This document shows positions 22,111 to 33,609 of a stretch of DNA of 64,000 nt, piece after piece. The notes beneath the pieces were generated by a model that was not told where the DNA came from, ran no database searches, and was given only the letters and a program-made list of their open reading frames with translations. The DNA is from Sisyra terminalis (taxonomy: Eukaryota > Arthropoda > Insecta > Neuroptera > Sisyridae): contig OY292277.1 of the NCBI GenBank assembly GCA_958496175.1, forward strand, positions 42,295,050 through 42,359,049, in the 5' to 3' direction. The position numbers and the translations under genes were made by a program. Positions within the stretch are counted from its first letter, which is position 1, and every line of letters begins with the position of its first letter.

Positions 22111-24835
22111 GTAAGTGAAATTCAATGTTTAATTCCGTTTTTAATTTCTTCATTATCAAAAATCTGCCAAAAGGTAAATATAATAAAAAAAAAATTTTGC
22201 TACCGTTAACCCAACCGCGAAAATCACGCGTACATAAATTTTACGGATTTTTCACAATCTCAATTCCATACATCTCAATTAATCTATAGCACTGCGTATA
22301 TTTTTCAAGTCATTATAGCGAACAAATAAAAATTTTAATTGACAACAATTTGCTTAAAAAGTCATTGAACTTTTTATTTTCATGAAATTTAAATTCAGAA
22401 CCATAAATTCGTGGATTTTTTTCGCTGTATAGTTATACATACGTACGACTCGCTTGTGAGCTACGAATTATAATAATAAATTATCAATGTGGCTTCCGCT
22501 AATTTACATTTATATATATTTATAGAATGTGAGGGCGTTGAATAACCAAAGGTTAATTGGCTATTATTTCAATAAATATCCCCAAAGAACTAAACCGGCG
22601 AATTCTTCGGTGATCAACATTTAATTTATCAAATGTACCGTTTAGCTGGAAGATAATTTTTCGAAGCTCATTCTGATTAATTTATCCGGTTTAAGTGACG
22701 TCACCTTCGGTTGCCAGTTGTGATTTTGTTCCGGAAAATTTATAGTTTTTATCACCTACTCTATTCAAGTCGTTTATTTGCAAATTGATGATTCTTGCAA
22801 GTTATTTTGGCAAAGAAATTGAGTTTTTATTTTTTCTTCACATGACAACTGTTGAAATATTTCAGCGATAGGCATATTGCGTGAAGATATTAGATAGGTC
22901 ACATTTAAATCAATTGAATGAGGGCATGCTAGAAAAACGTTTGATTGATATAATTTTCCTTGGAAAAAAATAAATAAATTGTTTTGTGAATGTGAAAATT
23001 ATCTTGGATTTACCCTACTTTTGTTACCAAGGAGTGGGTAAATGTTTGTTTTAAAAAAAATGAACTATTAGAAAGCTTTATTGAGCTTTTATTTCGAATA
23101 TTTGCTAAGAAAAACAATACATAAAATAAATGACTTGGTTCCAAATTTAACTTTCATGAAAATTTATTTTTCAAAATACAATTATTTTCAAAACTTTTTT
23201 ATAGTAATCAAATATGATTTTTTTCATAAAATAAAATAAAATTTATTGAGGAAAAAATTATCCGTACAATGCCGTGTTTTTTTCAATAAAATTATTAAAT
23301 TATTCTTTATATAAATAATCATAAGAATATCAGGTTTACTTCCAACTTTAAAGCTTTCTTTCATTTTGAAGCTTTTAAAATACCTTTTTAATTGAAGCAT
23401 GCATTATAAAATGTTAACATTGTAATTTTCTACAAGAACCGTTGCAATTATTTTTTTGAAATTTAAAAAAAAAACATTTCTCTTTCAATTTAAAAAAAAC
23501 ACAGATACCAAGTATAGTAAATGATTTATTTCTTGCGTAAATGAATGAATACATAACAACCATTACAACCTTCTTTCGCTCCCCAGGGATTTCCGCAACG
23601 CTAAATAACCAAGCGATGAAAATTTTTACTCATTTTCTTTTATTTTCGCAATCTTTTTCCAATTTTGGAGCTTTAAATTGAAATAAATATCTTCTTGGCA
23701 TCATCTTTCAAGGTTGATTTTTTTCTTTAGTTATTTGTCCTCGAAAAAAAAAATATTTTCAATTGATGAAATAAGGATATACGATCACGCAAAAGGAGAT
23801 TGAATTTAAAAAAATATTACTTCAATTGCAAATTTGATATCGATTATACAGTATAGCAGAATACCTTCAATGATATTTGATAACTTTGAATTAATTTTAA
23901 TATAGTCACATACCCTTTAATATTTCAACAATATTTTATCTAGAAATAAAAAAAAAGAAAAGAAAACAATATTAAATCTTGGATTTCACTTTTCAATATC
24001 GCAGTATGGGAGATCCAATATATTATGTCTATAACTATCTGTATTTAAAATCGCTGGATGAAATTCGATTTGTTATTGGACCTACTTGGGTTATTTTAAA
24101 CTAAGGGTTCAAGATAAAGAGGATAGCAGTTTAATTTATAAATACATGAAGTCTTTTTTTTGTTCCAAATCTTTATATCTTTCAGAGGATATTCTTGTAT
24201 AAATAACTAAGGAGAGCATAATTATGAATGTAAATATGCAACAGTACATCTTAAGTATACAATTAAAAGAATGCTCAGAACAGTATACAGTTTATTGTAA
24301 GTGGGACTAGATCAAAACGACGGTACTGAAGATATCATATAGACAGAATGAGTTCAGATCTTATAGAAAAATAAGATAAAACCCAGCGACCCGATACTAG
24401 AAGACCATTGGGTAGGCCTTCACAACAATGATGATAACTGATCATCATTATCCCTGGAAAAAGAAGTCCTGTTAAAAGAAGGCATTTTGAAATCATTACA
24501 TTTAAAATGCTTTTAATAACTTTAGACGTCTTCTAATGGGTTTTTGAACATTTAAAACGCCTTTAAATTTATTTTTTAACAGGAAGCATTATAAACTGGA
24601 CCAAACAAGGCATAGTTCTGATAAAAATAAGTAATTGTGTATAGTGAATTTAGTATAACAAAAAATCCAAACTGAATAACGTACACGAGAATAAAAAAAA
24701 AATTATTTACGCAACGGTCTTTAAATAAAACAGGCTCTTTTAAATTGTAGTATTTTTATTGAACTTTATTAAAAATCCCGAATGAAACTAATTTTGTCAA
24801 AGGATATAAAAATCTGAAGGAAATTATTTAACTTG
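22111..24835. other. AT-rich DNA downstream of donor
   Basis: No repeat ends are recognised. The first 700 bases (to about 22800) have more complex, CpG-containing text and a perfect CRE. The rest is long A and T runs with no feature. Confidence 0.35.
22695..22704. promoter_or_regulatory. Perfect cAMP-response-element palindrome
   Basis: GTGACGTCAC, the full consensus bound by CREB/ATF factors, lies about 590 bp downstream of the candidate donor at 22110 in CpG-containing sequence. One site alone is weak evidence for function. Confidence 0.35.
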
Positions 24836-24968
24836 GGACCGACATTTTTACATCTATAGATTGTGATATTTATCTTCCAGATAAAATTTACCCGGAGGAT
24901 AGAAAAACTTACGTATTTGTAACCTAAAAACAGTATTATGGTATATCGAGAATAAATGTACAGGATTT

Positions 24969-25239
24969 GTCTAAAGCAGTAATGGCGAACCTATGACCCA
25001 TGGATCGGATATTGATCCACAAAAGCTTTTTAACTAATCCACGATGATAGCTAGGCAACCCTTTGTTTGTAATGTTTGTAAAAAAGACTTCCATAGCAAT
25101 TGTATCACCCCCTTTCTGTTTCACTTTGTGAGGTGCTAGTGGGCGCCGTGCACATTAATGACCCACAAGCTAGTACTAATAGAAATATAAACAATATTTG
25201 ACCCACGTCTCAAAAAGGTTCGCCATCCCTGGTCTAAGA
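24969..25239 (+). mobile_element. hAT MITE copy B
   Basis: Element 24977-25231 starts CAGTAATGGCGAACC and ends AAGGTTCGCCATCCCTG. Flanks GTCTAAAG and GTCTAAGA match at 6 of 8 bases. The minus open frame (24936-25124) is incidental. Confidence 0.82.
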
Positions 25240-25340
25240 GATACATTTTTATCTAGTAGAAAACTATCTTAAGGATATGGCCTATCCATGAGTTAAAGTA
25301 TCGACCCTTTAGGTACAATACATACTTAATTTTACATTTA

Positions 25341-25555
25341 ACCCACGAAAGTTTTTTAACTGATCCACGATGGCTAGACAACCCTTTGTTTGTTATATTT
25401 GTAGAAAGAGACTTCCATAGCACTTGTAGCGCCCCCTCTCTGTTTTACTTTGTAAAACACTAATGAGCGCCATGTACATTAGTGGCTCACAAACTAGTAC
25501 TAAAAATGATATAAACAAAAGCTAATCCATGACTCCAAAAGGTTCACCATCCCTG
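25341..25555 (+). mobile_element. hAT MITE copy C, left end missing
   Basis: Begins inside the family at ACCCACGAAAGTTTTTTAAC and runs to the intact right end GGTTCACCATCCCTG. The missing left terminus fits its origin by tandem duplication rather than fresh transposition. Confidence 0.75.
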
Positions 25556-25650
25556 ATGTAACAGATACATTTTTATCTATTTGAAAACTTTCTTATGGAT
25601 ATTGTCTATTCATGAGTGAAAATACGAATTCTTTATGGATTAGATGAAAA

Positions 25651-27030
25651 AATAACTTCATATACCCTTTTATTTTATTCTTACTTGCTGAGACTTGAGA
25701 GTTAAGATCCAGTGGTTTCACCTGGATAATGTTAACCCTTGCAGAAAAAATGAAACTTAATCGTAGCATAATATAGGTACATGGTTTATATGGCAGCTTA
25801 ACTAAAGTAGAAAAAAAAATCAAAGATGATCTCATAGTGGCCACCGCAGCTGAAATAATTTCATTAAAATTTTGATATTCATCACAAATCTATTTGAAAA
25901 ATTGACGTTTGTAACATTTAAAAACTGGAAAGTTGTATCACATAATAGCCGGATGTTTAGTAGAAAAATATTTCTTAATACTTTTATAATAAGATCATAG
26001 TATTATTACAAACACATTGTCCATAACCTTGAACAAGAACTCATTGTAAAGTGTAAAATAGAAAACTAATTGAAGATTTTATCAACTTATCTTACAATAT
26101 AAACGCTACCTGTTTTTAATTATAAAATTTAAAGATTTCCGAAGTTTATTTAAACTTGACACTGAGAAAAAATCAGATAAATTTTAAGAGAGCATTCTCT
26201 ACGTGAAAAAGACCTAAAAAAAATCCAACTTTTGTATGATTGAAACGATAAGAGAAAATGCAGGTAAATATCAAAACTGGTATTAACAATTTATGGGAAT
26301 ATTAAAAGAGTGTTTTTTTTTCTCCTCAACCAGGAACAACTTATGTGCTTCTGTGCGTCTAGTTGAACCTGTTGTATTTAAACGTGAGATAAAACACACA
26401 AGGATTATTGACTATTAAAGGAATGATCCTATAACGTTTCAGATTCAACTTCTTGTTTTACACGTACAAGATAAGACGGTTTTAATGGGAATCTTGTGGT
26501 GAAGTTGGAGTTTTTATGCCTCTTTCCAATATGATTAAAATTCTAAGTGATTGACGCCTTAACCTCTCTTACAAATTCAATTAATTCGTTTTAAGTCTCA
26601 AGAAATTAATTTCTTTGCCTCGACAAAGAGGTTCTCTAGACTTGCTGAACTGGTAAAAAGGCTCCGTTGCAAATAAGAATACTAAGATCAAAACCATTAT
26701 TTCTAGATTTTTTCATTTTTCTTCTTTTTTTTTGAAATAAGTTTAAAAATCTTAGTAAAAAAATCATTACTAATTGTTCATCGAATACAAAATTAGTCAT
26801 CCAATACAAATATCTCTGACGCTTACATGCTTACATATACGGAACTTTATTGTAACAAAGTGAAAAAACTTGAATTTTGTAATCATCATATTGGAATTTT
26901 ACCTACAACGTCATGAATTTTCATGTATGTTCTACCACTACAAGAAATTACACAACACATGATACTCATTAGACTTATTTAAAGCTCAAACAACTCAATT
27001 ATTTGGTTGACAACCCTTTAAAAGTTTGGA
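25651..27030. other. Nothing recognised
   Basis: AT-rich. An acceptor-like tract (TTTTTTTTTCTCCTCAACCAG, near 26311-26332) has no matching donor within a normal exon length. No element ends are seen. Confidence 0.35.
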
Positions 27031-27032
27031 GG

Positions 27033-27140
27033 AATTATTTAATTTTTTAGCAGGAAAGTGGACTTAAAGGATATAAATCCATATACTAATAATTAATTCA
27101 GCGACGTTTCGGTCCTTTATTTGACCTTCATCAGGCCTCT
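27033..27140 (-). mobile_element. Hammerhead-like retroelement, family beta
   Basis: Its 3' part recurs at 40773-40854 (plus) and 63503-63576 (minus), sharing AAGTCCACTTTCCTGC and TAAAAAATTAAATAATT. On the minus strand it carries the motif, then about 70 bp of 3' sequence ending at 27033. The 5' limit beyond 27140 is not determined, and no duplication was found here. Confidence 0.55.
27103..27138 (-). ncRNA. Hammerhead-like motif, family beta
   Basis: On the minus strand: CTGATGA (27134-27128), A, GGTC, loop AAATAAA, GGACC, GAAAC (27110-27106), GTC, then GCT. GGC before the core pairs with GCT (one G-U). CTGATGA is the commonest natural hammerhead core. Confidence 0.5.
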
Positions 27141-27211
27141 AAAAAATCATATTAATACAAACACATGTTTACAGAACTTTTCAGGACATTCTTAATTGTT
27201 AAATTGTTCGT

Positions 27212-27248
27212 TATATATATATTATATATATATTTGTATATATATATT
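27212..27248 (+). repeat. (TA)n-rich microsatellite
   Basis: Interrupted TA repeats, self-complementary, next to the beta insertion. Confidence 0.8.
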
Positions 27249-27249
27249 C

Positions 27250-28479
27250 CTAGTCGAAAAATGTAAATAAAATCAGGAAGATCAAGAGAATGGGTTTCAG
27301 AGTATAATCAAAGTAAATGGGCCTTAGAAAGATATTTTGATAGTACTTTAGATGTGATTAAGAACTAATAAAATGCTTAGATCCTGGAAACTTTAAAGCC
27401 TTAGATATTTAGATATTTATTAGTTTAAGTTAAAAAAATAAATGAAAAATAGAAGAAAAAAATTCCTCAGAATTTCTTAGAATTGTCTTAGCTTTTTGAT
27501 CTAAAAATTTAACAAGAGATGTGGGTTAGTAATGCCTTTTTATTAAAATAATAAAAAGAAAGATAGCTTTATGAATTCTATAAAAACATCTTTGATTTTT
27601 GTTCAATCTGGATATGTACATTGTACATAAATATACATAAAATAAATCAATTTAAGATACAAAAATATTCATTTTATGCTGTTTTTTCTACACTTTTTTA
27701 TAAATATTCCAGGAACGAATTTTTCCAAATCTATCAATAAGCTTCTTAATTATATATTCTGTTAAGAAATCGATGAGTTAATTAATACGAGTTGAATGTT
27801 ATGAACAATGCACTAAAGATGACCCGCACATAAGCTTTAGTACAAGAGGTTAGTAGCCAATGGGATTTGGAGATTATTAGATGTTCATTTGTTTTGATTG
27901 TTGAAAATTTGAAAACTTACAAAGCCCCTCCTCCCAGAGTCAATTCTATATGCATATACGAATACGTAAACGCAACTATGGAACAGTTTATGTACATAAG
28001 TCATTCGGGATTTATCAATACATGAATTATAATTAAAGGATATAATTTAAAATTATTTTAAAATAAAAAGCCAACGTTTAAATTTAAGTTTGTTTAATTA
28101 AAAAATAAACATTTTATTAAAATAATTGCAAACCAGAATATTTAACTGAGAATGTAAGTAGCTACTATTAAATGTGTTGATATAAAGAAAATTATAGAAA
28201 AATTGCAATAATAAGTTTAAATTTGTCAATTAAAATGTTTTTCTGATTGCATTTTTTTTATACAATTGTAGTTATAACAGTATAAAAGTTTAAAATATAA
28301 ACAGTATAAAGTTTGTAGTATTCATATACTACAAAAGAGTTCAAATTGGATAATTTTCAGTTCTCAAACTGGTACTAACGAAGAATGACAAAAATTTCAA
28401 ACAATAATAAGTTAAGGGAGTAAATGGTACCAAATTTATACCAAAAAGAACTAAAGTTTAGTCGAAGAACAAAATAATT
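27250..28479. other. Nothing recognised
   Basis: AT-rich DNA without element ends or a convincing ORF. Confidence 0.35.
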
Positions 28480-28685
28480 CTAATCGATCCTTGTCGACCA
28501 AATACCCAAAAGTGGTCAAGACCTCTTAACAGAGAAAATTTTATGCTATAACATGGTAATGCAAGATTCCTATGCAGAAAAAAACCCTGGAAAAATATGT
28601 TAAATTAGGGGGGGGGGGTGATAATGCCATACCCACTAAAATCGTCCAATGTTATTCCTTCGAACTTCTATTTATTTCAATCATT
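28480..28685 (+). repeat. Unnamed interspersed repeat, copy 1
   Basis: Matches the reverse complement of 33410-33605: ACCAAATA, GAGAAAATTTTATGCT/AAGAAAATTTTATTCT, AAAACCC.TG, GGTG.TA.TGCC.TACCCAC and TTATTCCTTCG. An 11-G run (28608-28618) replaces AAGGGTAGG of the other copy. Function and class unknown. Confidence 0.58.
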
Positions 28686-28689
28686 ACAA

Positions 28690-30060
28690 CATTTACTAAT
28701 GGGTAAAAAAATTGAAACCTCAAGTGATGTTCAAAATGTAATTTTTTAATATTTTCCTTAGTAATCAATTGATTTTTACTAATTTGGCACATTAGATGTC
28801 GAAACGTTGATACTACTGAGGCTAATTATATCATTGATTTAAAATCAAAAGTTGTAACTAAATTTTGTGGTTGATTTGTTCAATAAGAAAACGAAATTAC
28901 TTTCCGGTACACCTAATAGTATTTAATTCATTTATTTTCAATTTTTATTATTTATATGTATAGGTAAGAATTTTTTTGAGAACTACCCTGATTTGACATA
29001 GTTTATGTAAGGTATTAAAAAAAATAATTAATAAGAAAATTGTCCATTAAAATTATGATAAGAATATATGAGAATTGATTTCAAAATTTTTATTTCTAGA
29101 ATTGTTGGTTATTTGGGTAAAGTTTTAAACTAAATTTTGTGTAAATGAAAATCTTTTTTACGCTGCAACAATTAAAATTATAGTTTAATAATAAAATGTT
29201 TCATGAAAATTGGGTAAAGGATAAGAATAGCGACAAGGAATTATATAAAGTATTTGAAAATTGGTTTACTTGAAGATTTAAATTATAGTTCACGTGAACC
29301 AAATTAAAGTGGAATAACTAGAAAAAAAGCTAATTGAATTGTTTTACTTTAATATTTAATAATGCGTATACTTATTAACGTAACCCATGACCTAATAATA
29401 ATGAGAAAACCATAATAAGGAATTACACAATGACCCTGTTATTCATTAATGATTAATACACAAACGTAACACACTAATGAATTTCGTAATTACATATTTT
29501 CACTTTATCATTAAAATTTTTTCCAGCAATTTTTTCACAATTATTCCACTCATGTTAGATGAAACTGGTTTTTGAATAGCGCGCGTCCTTATTATATTCG
29601 ATATTATAAATCATGACGAATGCTTTGCAAAACGCTTTTTTAATAAATTTCAAATCAAAATTTATTATCAATTCTTTGCCACAATGCTCTCACTGGCTTT
29701 TATCTGTCTATTTATCTTTGGCTCGCTGCGATTCGCAACTAAAATGTTTTATAATCAAAGTTCTGCCTACATTAAATCGAAAGATTTTATCAAAACACAT
29801 AATACAATTTTATACAATTTCAATTTATGAAATTTATCATGGAAAAGGAGGAGAAATGCTTTGCGCCAATGTGAGCCACCGCGGCTCCGCTCTTCACATA
29901 CGGTGAACTTTTACCCGGCGAGGGAATTTTCAAGAAGTCTAATGATGAGGCTAATGAACAAAGCGCAGCCATAAATAATCAAATCGAGAAGGCAGCCCAT
30001 TAAAAACTAATAGTTGTCTAATAGGACGAGATTTTTTTTAATTAATCCCCAACGTTGATC
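28690..30060. other. Unassigned DNA
   Basis: GATGTCGAAACG at about 28797-28810 could be a ruined hammerhead-like motif. At 29580-29960 CpG words increase (GCGCGCGTCC, CCACCGCGGCTCCGC, ACCCGGCGAGGG), unlike nearby repeats; a 97-codon frame there has no recognised domain. Confidence 0.3.
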
Positions 30061-30061
30061 C

Positions 30062-30115
30062 AGGACCGCATTTATGAGGTAGCCAGATAGGTACTGCCTA
30101 AGGGTCACCAGATTA
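30062..30115 (+). mobile_element. hAT-like terminal fragment
   Basis: CAGGACCGCATTTATGAGG followed by CCTAAGGGTCACC resembles hAT ends of the CAGGGCCGGATTT type. A related start, CAGGTCCGCATTTACGA, is at 39551. No right end was found. Confidence 0.35.
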
Positions 30116-30119
30116 TAAG

Positions 30120-31295
30120 AGAAAAATATAACTTTTGTACTGTAAAATTCGGGCATTTTCCTGACGTCAATAAATTCTGTATTTAATTCAGTATAGGTAT
30201 CATAAAAACGTCAAGTATTTGATCAGTATGTTGCCTTATTAGCAAAGAAGATTTTAAAGTTTGTCTAAAGTCTAAAGGCTACTACAGACCAAAATTCGGC
30301 CCTGCGGGATGCCCAAAACCGAGGATCACACTTTCGAGTCGAATCCACACCGGCGATTTCCGGGAATATTAAATTAACTTTTAATTTCTTCTCAAATCCC
30401 AACAAAAAAAAATCAATAAAAATATCATCAATAAATTCTACATCCAACGTTAAACTACCGTTTTAACAAGACTACACCATACCATATACATAAAAATCCC
30501 ATTCCTCCATTTGGTAGAATATTCCTAATTTACTTTTCGCTGCCTCTAATTAATAATACAAATTGTCTATTTAACTAGCGTGTGCTTCCTTGGGAATTTC
30601 ACAAAACAAATTCTTACAAATGATGATGAAAATTTAATTACACTATATCTTCCTCCCTGTCTTGTTAAACAATTTATTAAGAAAAGAAAATTTGATTTTT
30701 ATTACTTTTTAAGTGTTGTCATTTGAATGAGAACGCAATTTTGAACTAAAACACCACATTTATGGATCCTTTTCAATAATTAAGATGATTTCAGTATTAA
30801 GCCTTGGCCCAAATATTTCTTCATTTCATATCCTTCTAGTAGCGCATAGCGTTCAGGGTCGCGAAGACCATTTAGAGGCCAACCGCTCGAATTAATCTCC
30901 CAGAAACATTAAGAAATTGACAAAAGATTTCAAGAATTTTCGAATGAAAACTCCAAATGATGTGCTAATTAAGAGTAATTTTAACTACTGGATAATAGTA
31001 CGTCATTGCTGATTTTTTTCTGTTTTTATACATCACAAAGATATAAACATCCCAAAATACTTGAATGCCGTATAAATCGTTAATTTTAACAGTACTTAAC
31101 GCTAATGACTTTAAATGAGCCGGTGAGACCTCAAAATTTTGTTAAGTGGGATAAAATGTATGTAATTCTAGGTTAAAAGAAGAAATCCTTTAAAAATTAT
31201 GAAATAATTGTCTTAAGCTCATTTTTTATTTATGATAGTTATGATTATAATGGATAATCGTTTTTTTTAACTTGGAAATTATAAAGAAGAAAGAC
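30120..31295. other. Unassigned DNA
   Basis: Nothing bounded. CpG words at 30280-30360 and 30840-30890 stand out from the AT-rich background but have no recognised content. Confidence 0.3.
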
Positions 31296-31299
31296 TTAC

Positions 31300-31398
31300 T
31301 TTATGTCATGAGATGGTTTTTTGTGTTGGTAATGTTGATGTTCATCCCATTCTTCACACCAGAATGAAGTATAATATAAAAGAAAATCTATTACTTGG
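31300..31398 (-). CDS. Candidate 99-nt exon, minus strand
   Basis: On the minus strand an acceptor (ATATATCTTCTAG, AG at plus 31400-31399) precedes 99 bases ending at AAA/GTAAGTC. With a one-base lead the frame is open for 32 codons and reads VIDFLLYYTSFWCEEWDEHQ, then a His- and Lys-rich end. The length is a multiple of three with equal phases, as in cassette exons. The Trp, Cys, Glu and His content is unlike random AT-rich translation. The pyrimidine tract is weak and the family is unknown. Confidence 0.3.
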
Positions 31399-31740
31399 CT
31401 AGAAGATATATCGAATCGTAAAACTTTTGTTAAGAAAAAAACGTATATATACCCTATTCTTACCATTCGCATTCAAATTTTATAAACCTCGTTGAAAAAA
31501 AATGGGCATCAAAAATTTGATTATGATCCTATCCCAAAAATTCCAGGCTTAAAACCCCAGTTTTTAATGGTTGCACCTACCCCTAAGGTCTACCTTATCC
31601 AATGAAAATAGGAACAAAGTACAGTTAAGACTTTTGGTTATCGAAACTTACAGATTAGGATTTTTTCTATATTTTTGCATAATTCTTTTGGTAAAATTTA
31701 CATTAGAAGAAAATATTTATTCATTACACTTTTATTCCCC

Positions 31741-31782
31741 AGGTTTAATTTCCCAGGTTTAATTTAACAGGTTTAATTTCCC
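31741..31782 (+). repeat. Three tandem 14-bp units
   Basis: AGGTTTAATTTCCC, AGGTTTAATTTAAC, AGGTTTAATTTCCC in direct succession. Confidence 0.85.
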
Positions 31783-31920
31783 ATTTGGTTAAATTTTTCC
31801 TTCCAACGTCGTTTATCCCTGACAATTACAAGAAGTCCCGGATTTTTTTTCTTAAAAATAAGCTTTCATTATTTCTATGTGAAAATACTTTATTCCAAAT
31901 TATTAGAGCCTTCGATTAGA

Positions 31921-32070
31921 GCCTACTGGTAGCCGATGGTGAAGGAAACCGTTCCAAAACTGGTATGTGTTGGGTTCGATCTTTCGATATTTCTCGATTA
32001 TGGATTTTTATAAACCCTAGAATCGCTAAAGACCTTAATAGTTATAAAGCGACAGTAAAAAACAAATAAA
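31921..32070 (+). repeat. tRNA-derived SINE copy
   Basis: GCCTACTGGTAGCCGATGGT (degenerate A box), GGGTTCGATCTTTCG (B-box region), ATATTTCTCGATTATGG, CCCTAGAATCGCTAAAGACC, TTATAAAGCGACAGTAAAAA. Near full length. Next to a mariner relic. Confidence 0.75.
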
Positions 32071-32139
32071 AATAATCCTAGATTTACTAAATTTTTGCTA
32101 TTTTTCGGACAATTTACGGATACCATACAAAAAAAAAAA

Positions 32140-32600
32140 ATTCACGGTAGGTTAAACCAGTCATCGAGCCTTTTTTGTAGATCTTAGTTAATTGTGAAGT
32201 GCTGCTTAACAAATACGTGTCCCATCGATGCAAAAAAATAATGATCTGAAGGAACCAAATCTAGGGAGTAAGCCGAACACAAAATTTTTCAAAACTGAAC
32301 AAATAATTTCTTAATTGGTTTTCTGTTTGGCCAGGGGAATTACCATGCTGCATGATCACTTTTTATTGCCTATTTTGCTACTCTGGCCATTTTTCGCGCC
32401 AAAACATGGTTCCATCTTACTATCGCAAGTTTCTGTTGCATTTGACTACCATTTGCATCCAACAGTTCTTACAATACGATGGACTGAAACTTTTTCGGTG
32501 GTTTTCCACGCTTTTCGTTTTCCACGTTTATATCGTCGTTTTTAATTTTGTAAAACCCCTTAAAACACTGAGATTTCCTTAGATCATGTTCAATGTTAAC
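32140..32600 (-). pseudogene. Mariner transposase relic, internally deleted
   Basis: Minus-strand translation gives FKNDD-like KIKNDDINVENEKRGKPPK and FQSIVL.ELLDANGSQMQQKL (N-terminal DNA-binding region of irritans-type mariners). After a deletion it gives SLDLVPSDHYFFASMGHVF and KQHFTIN, matching the PYSPDLAPSDYHLF catalytic box and what follows. Stops interrupt both parts. The plus-strand frames at 32315-32582 are shadows. Confidence 0.68.
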
Positions 32601-33009
32601 TTCGAAAAGCATTTGATGTGATTTTGCAGTAGTTTTTGTTTAAATGGTAATAGAAAATCAATGCTATCCGTGAATCGTACTTTTATGCCACAATTATGAA
32701 GTCGTGGGAAATTCACACTTTTGCGAATTAAAAATTTTTGACAAATATCGAAACAAAAAAGTTGCCTTTGTGACAAGGTTTGGCAGACCCTCTATTGGTA
32801 ACCAGCACCACTTATTGGCAAATTCTGGTTTCATATTAACACACATAATAAAACTCATCTGGTATAAACTTAAAGTTAAAGATTCTTTTCCCTTATTGTG
32901 TTTCTATAGCAAAATTACTTGAAAATGTATGTCCTTCTTTAATGTTTCTTAACATATTTACAAAATTTTCAATTGTACATTTTCTAATTCATTTTTTTTT
33001 CTTTTCCAG

Positions 33010-33071
33010 GTACTTATCCATATTCTTATCGCAAGACACACGTGGGTCTCATGTGACCCCAGAATTATAAG
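33010..33071 (+). CDS. Candidate 62-nt exon with textbook acceptor
   Basis: TTCTAATTCATTTTTTTTTC then TTTTCCAG (AG at 33008-33009) contains a branch-point-like CTAAT about 25 nt before the AG. Sixty-two bases later AAG/GTAATT gives the donor (GT at 33072). Frame one is open throughout (VLIHILIARHTWVSCDPRII); frame two ends in TAA at the exon edge; frame three stops internally. It could be coding or an lncRNA/UTR exon. No family is recognised. Confidence 0.38.
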
Positions 33072-33409
33072 GTAATTGTAACTAATTGTTCAACTTAATT
33101 GGCCAAAATTTTCAATGACAAATTTAAAACTCCTTTTGATTAATATTCCAACTTTACTACCGATTTCACTGTGTAATACGTAGTGATGAAAAAGTAAGTA
33201 AATATTATATCTATGTATACTAGTTGGGGGACCGAAAATTGATGTCCTATTTTTAACACAAAATTTTGAAATAAGTTTTAACTTTAAATTAATGGTATAT
33301 TAATTCCAATTAATTCTTAAAATCATCAATCTTTAAAAATCTAGTATGCAAATTTTAATACTAAATTAGTAAAAATCCTATGTTCAATCTTATTTAATAG
33401 TAGCGCTTG

Positions 33410-33605
33410 AAATAAATAGAAATCCGAAGGAACAACTTTTAACAATTATGGTGGGTAAGGCAATACCACCTACCCTTAATTATAGATTTATTTCAGGGGT
33501 TTTCTTGTGCATTTTCGTGTGGCAGAATAAAATTTTCTTTGTTGATAATTCTTGGGAACTTTAAGATATTTGGTTGGTCGGTTGATAAGGAATATTTGAT
33601 AGCTC
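33410..33605 (-). repeat. Unnamed interspersed repeat, copy 2
   Basis: Inverted relative to 28480-28685 with clear similarity over about 190 bp. Confidence 0.58.
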
Positions 33606-33609
33606 GTCG

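Larger units (their letters stand above)
24838..25650 (+). repeat. Repeat R1 with MITE, partly duplicated in tandem
   Basis: R1 (compare 16843-17060) is interrupted by MITE copy B. The segment from inside the MITE to the following R1 sequence is then repeated with a period of about 324 bp: GATACATTTTTATCTA and CTATTCATGAGT/CTATCCATGAGT occur after both copies B and C. The duplication therefore happened after the MITE inserted. Confidence 0.6.

Noticed and set aside
27212..27248. CRISPR-like or structured array
   Set aside because: It is a simple TA microsatellite; no array of spaced direct repeats exists in this eukaryotic window.
28783..28813. Possible sixth hammerhead-like motif (GGCA/TGTC stem then GAAACG)
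   Set aside because: The CTGANGA box is not recognisable (CTAATTT), so it cannot be counted without other copies of its family.
32315..32582. Two overlapping 76-codon plus frames
   Set aside because: They are shadows on the opposite strand of the mariner transposase relic.
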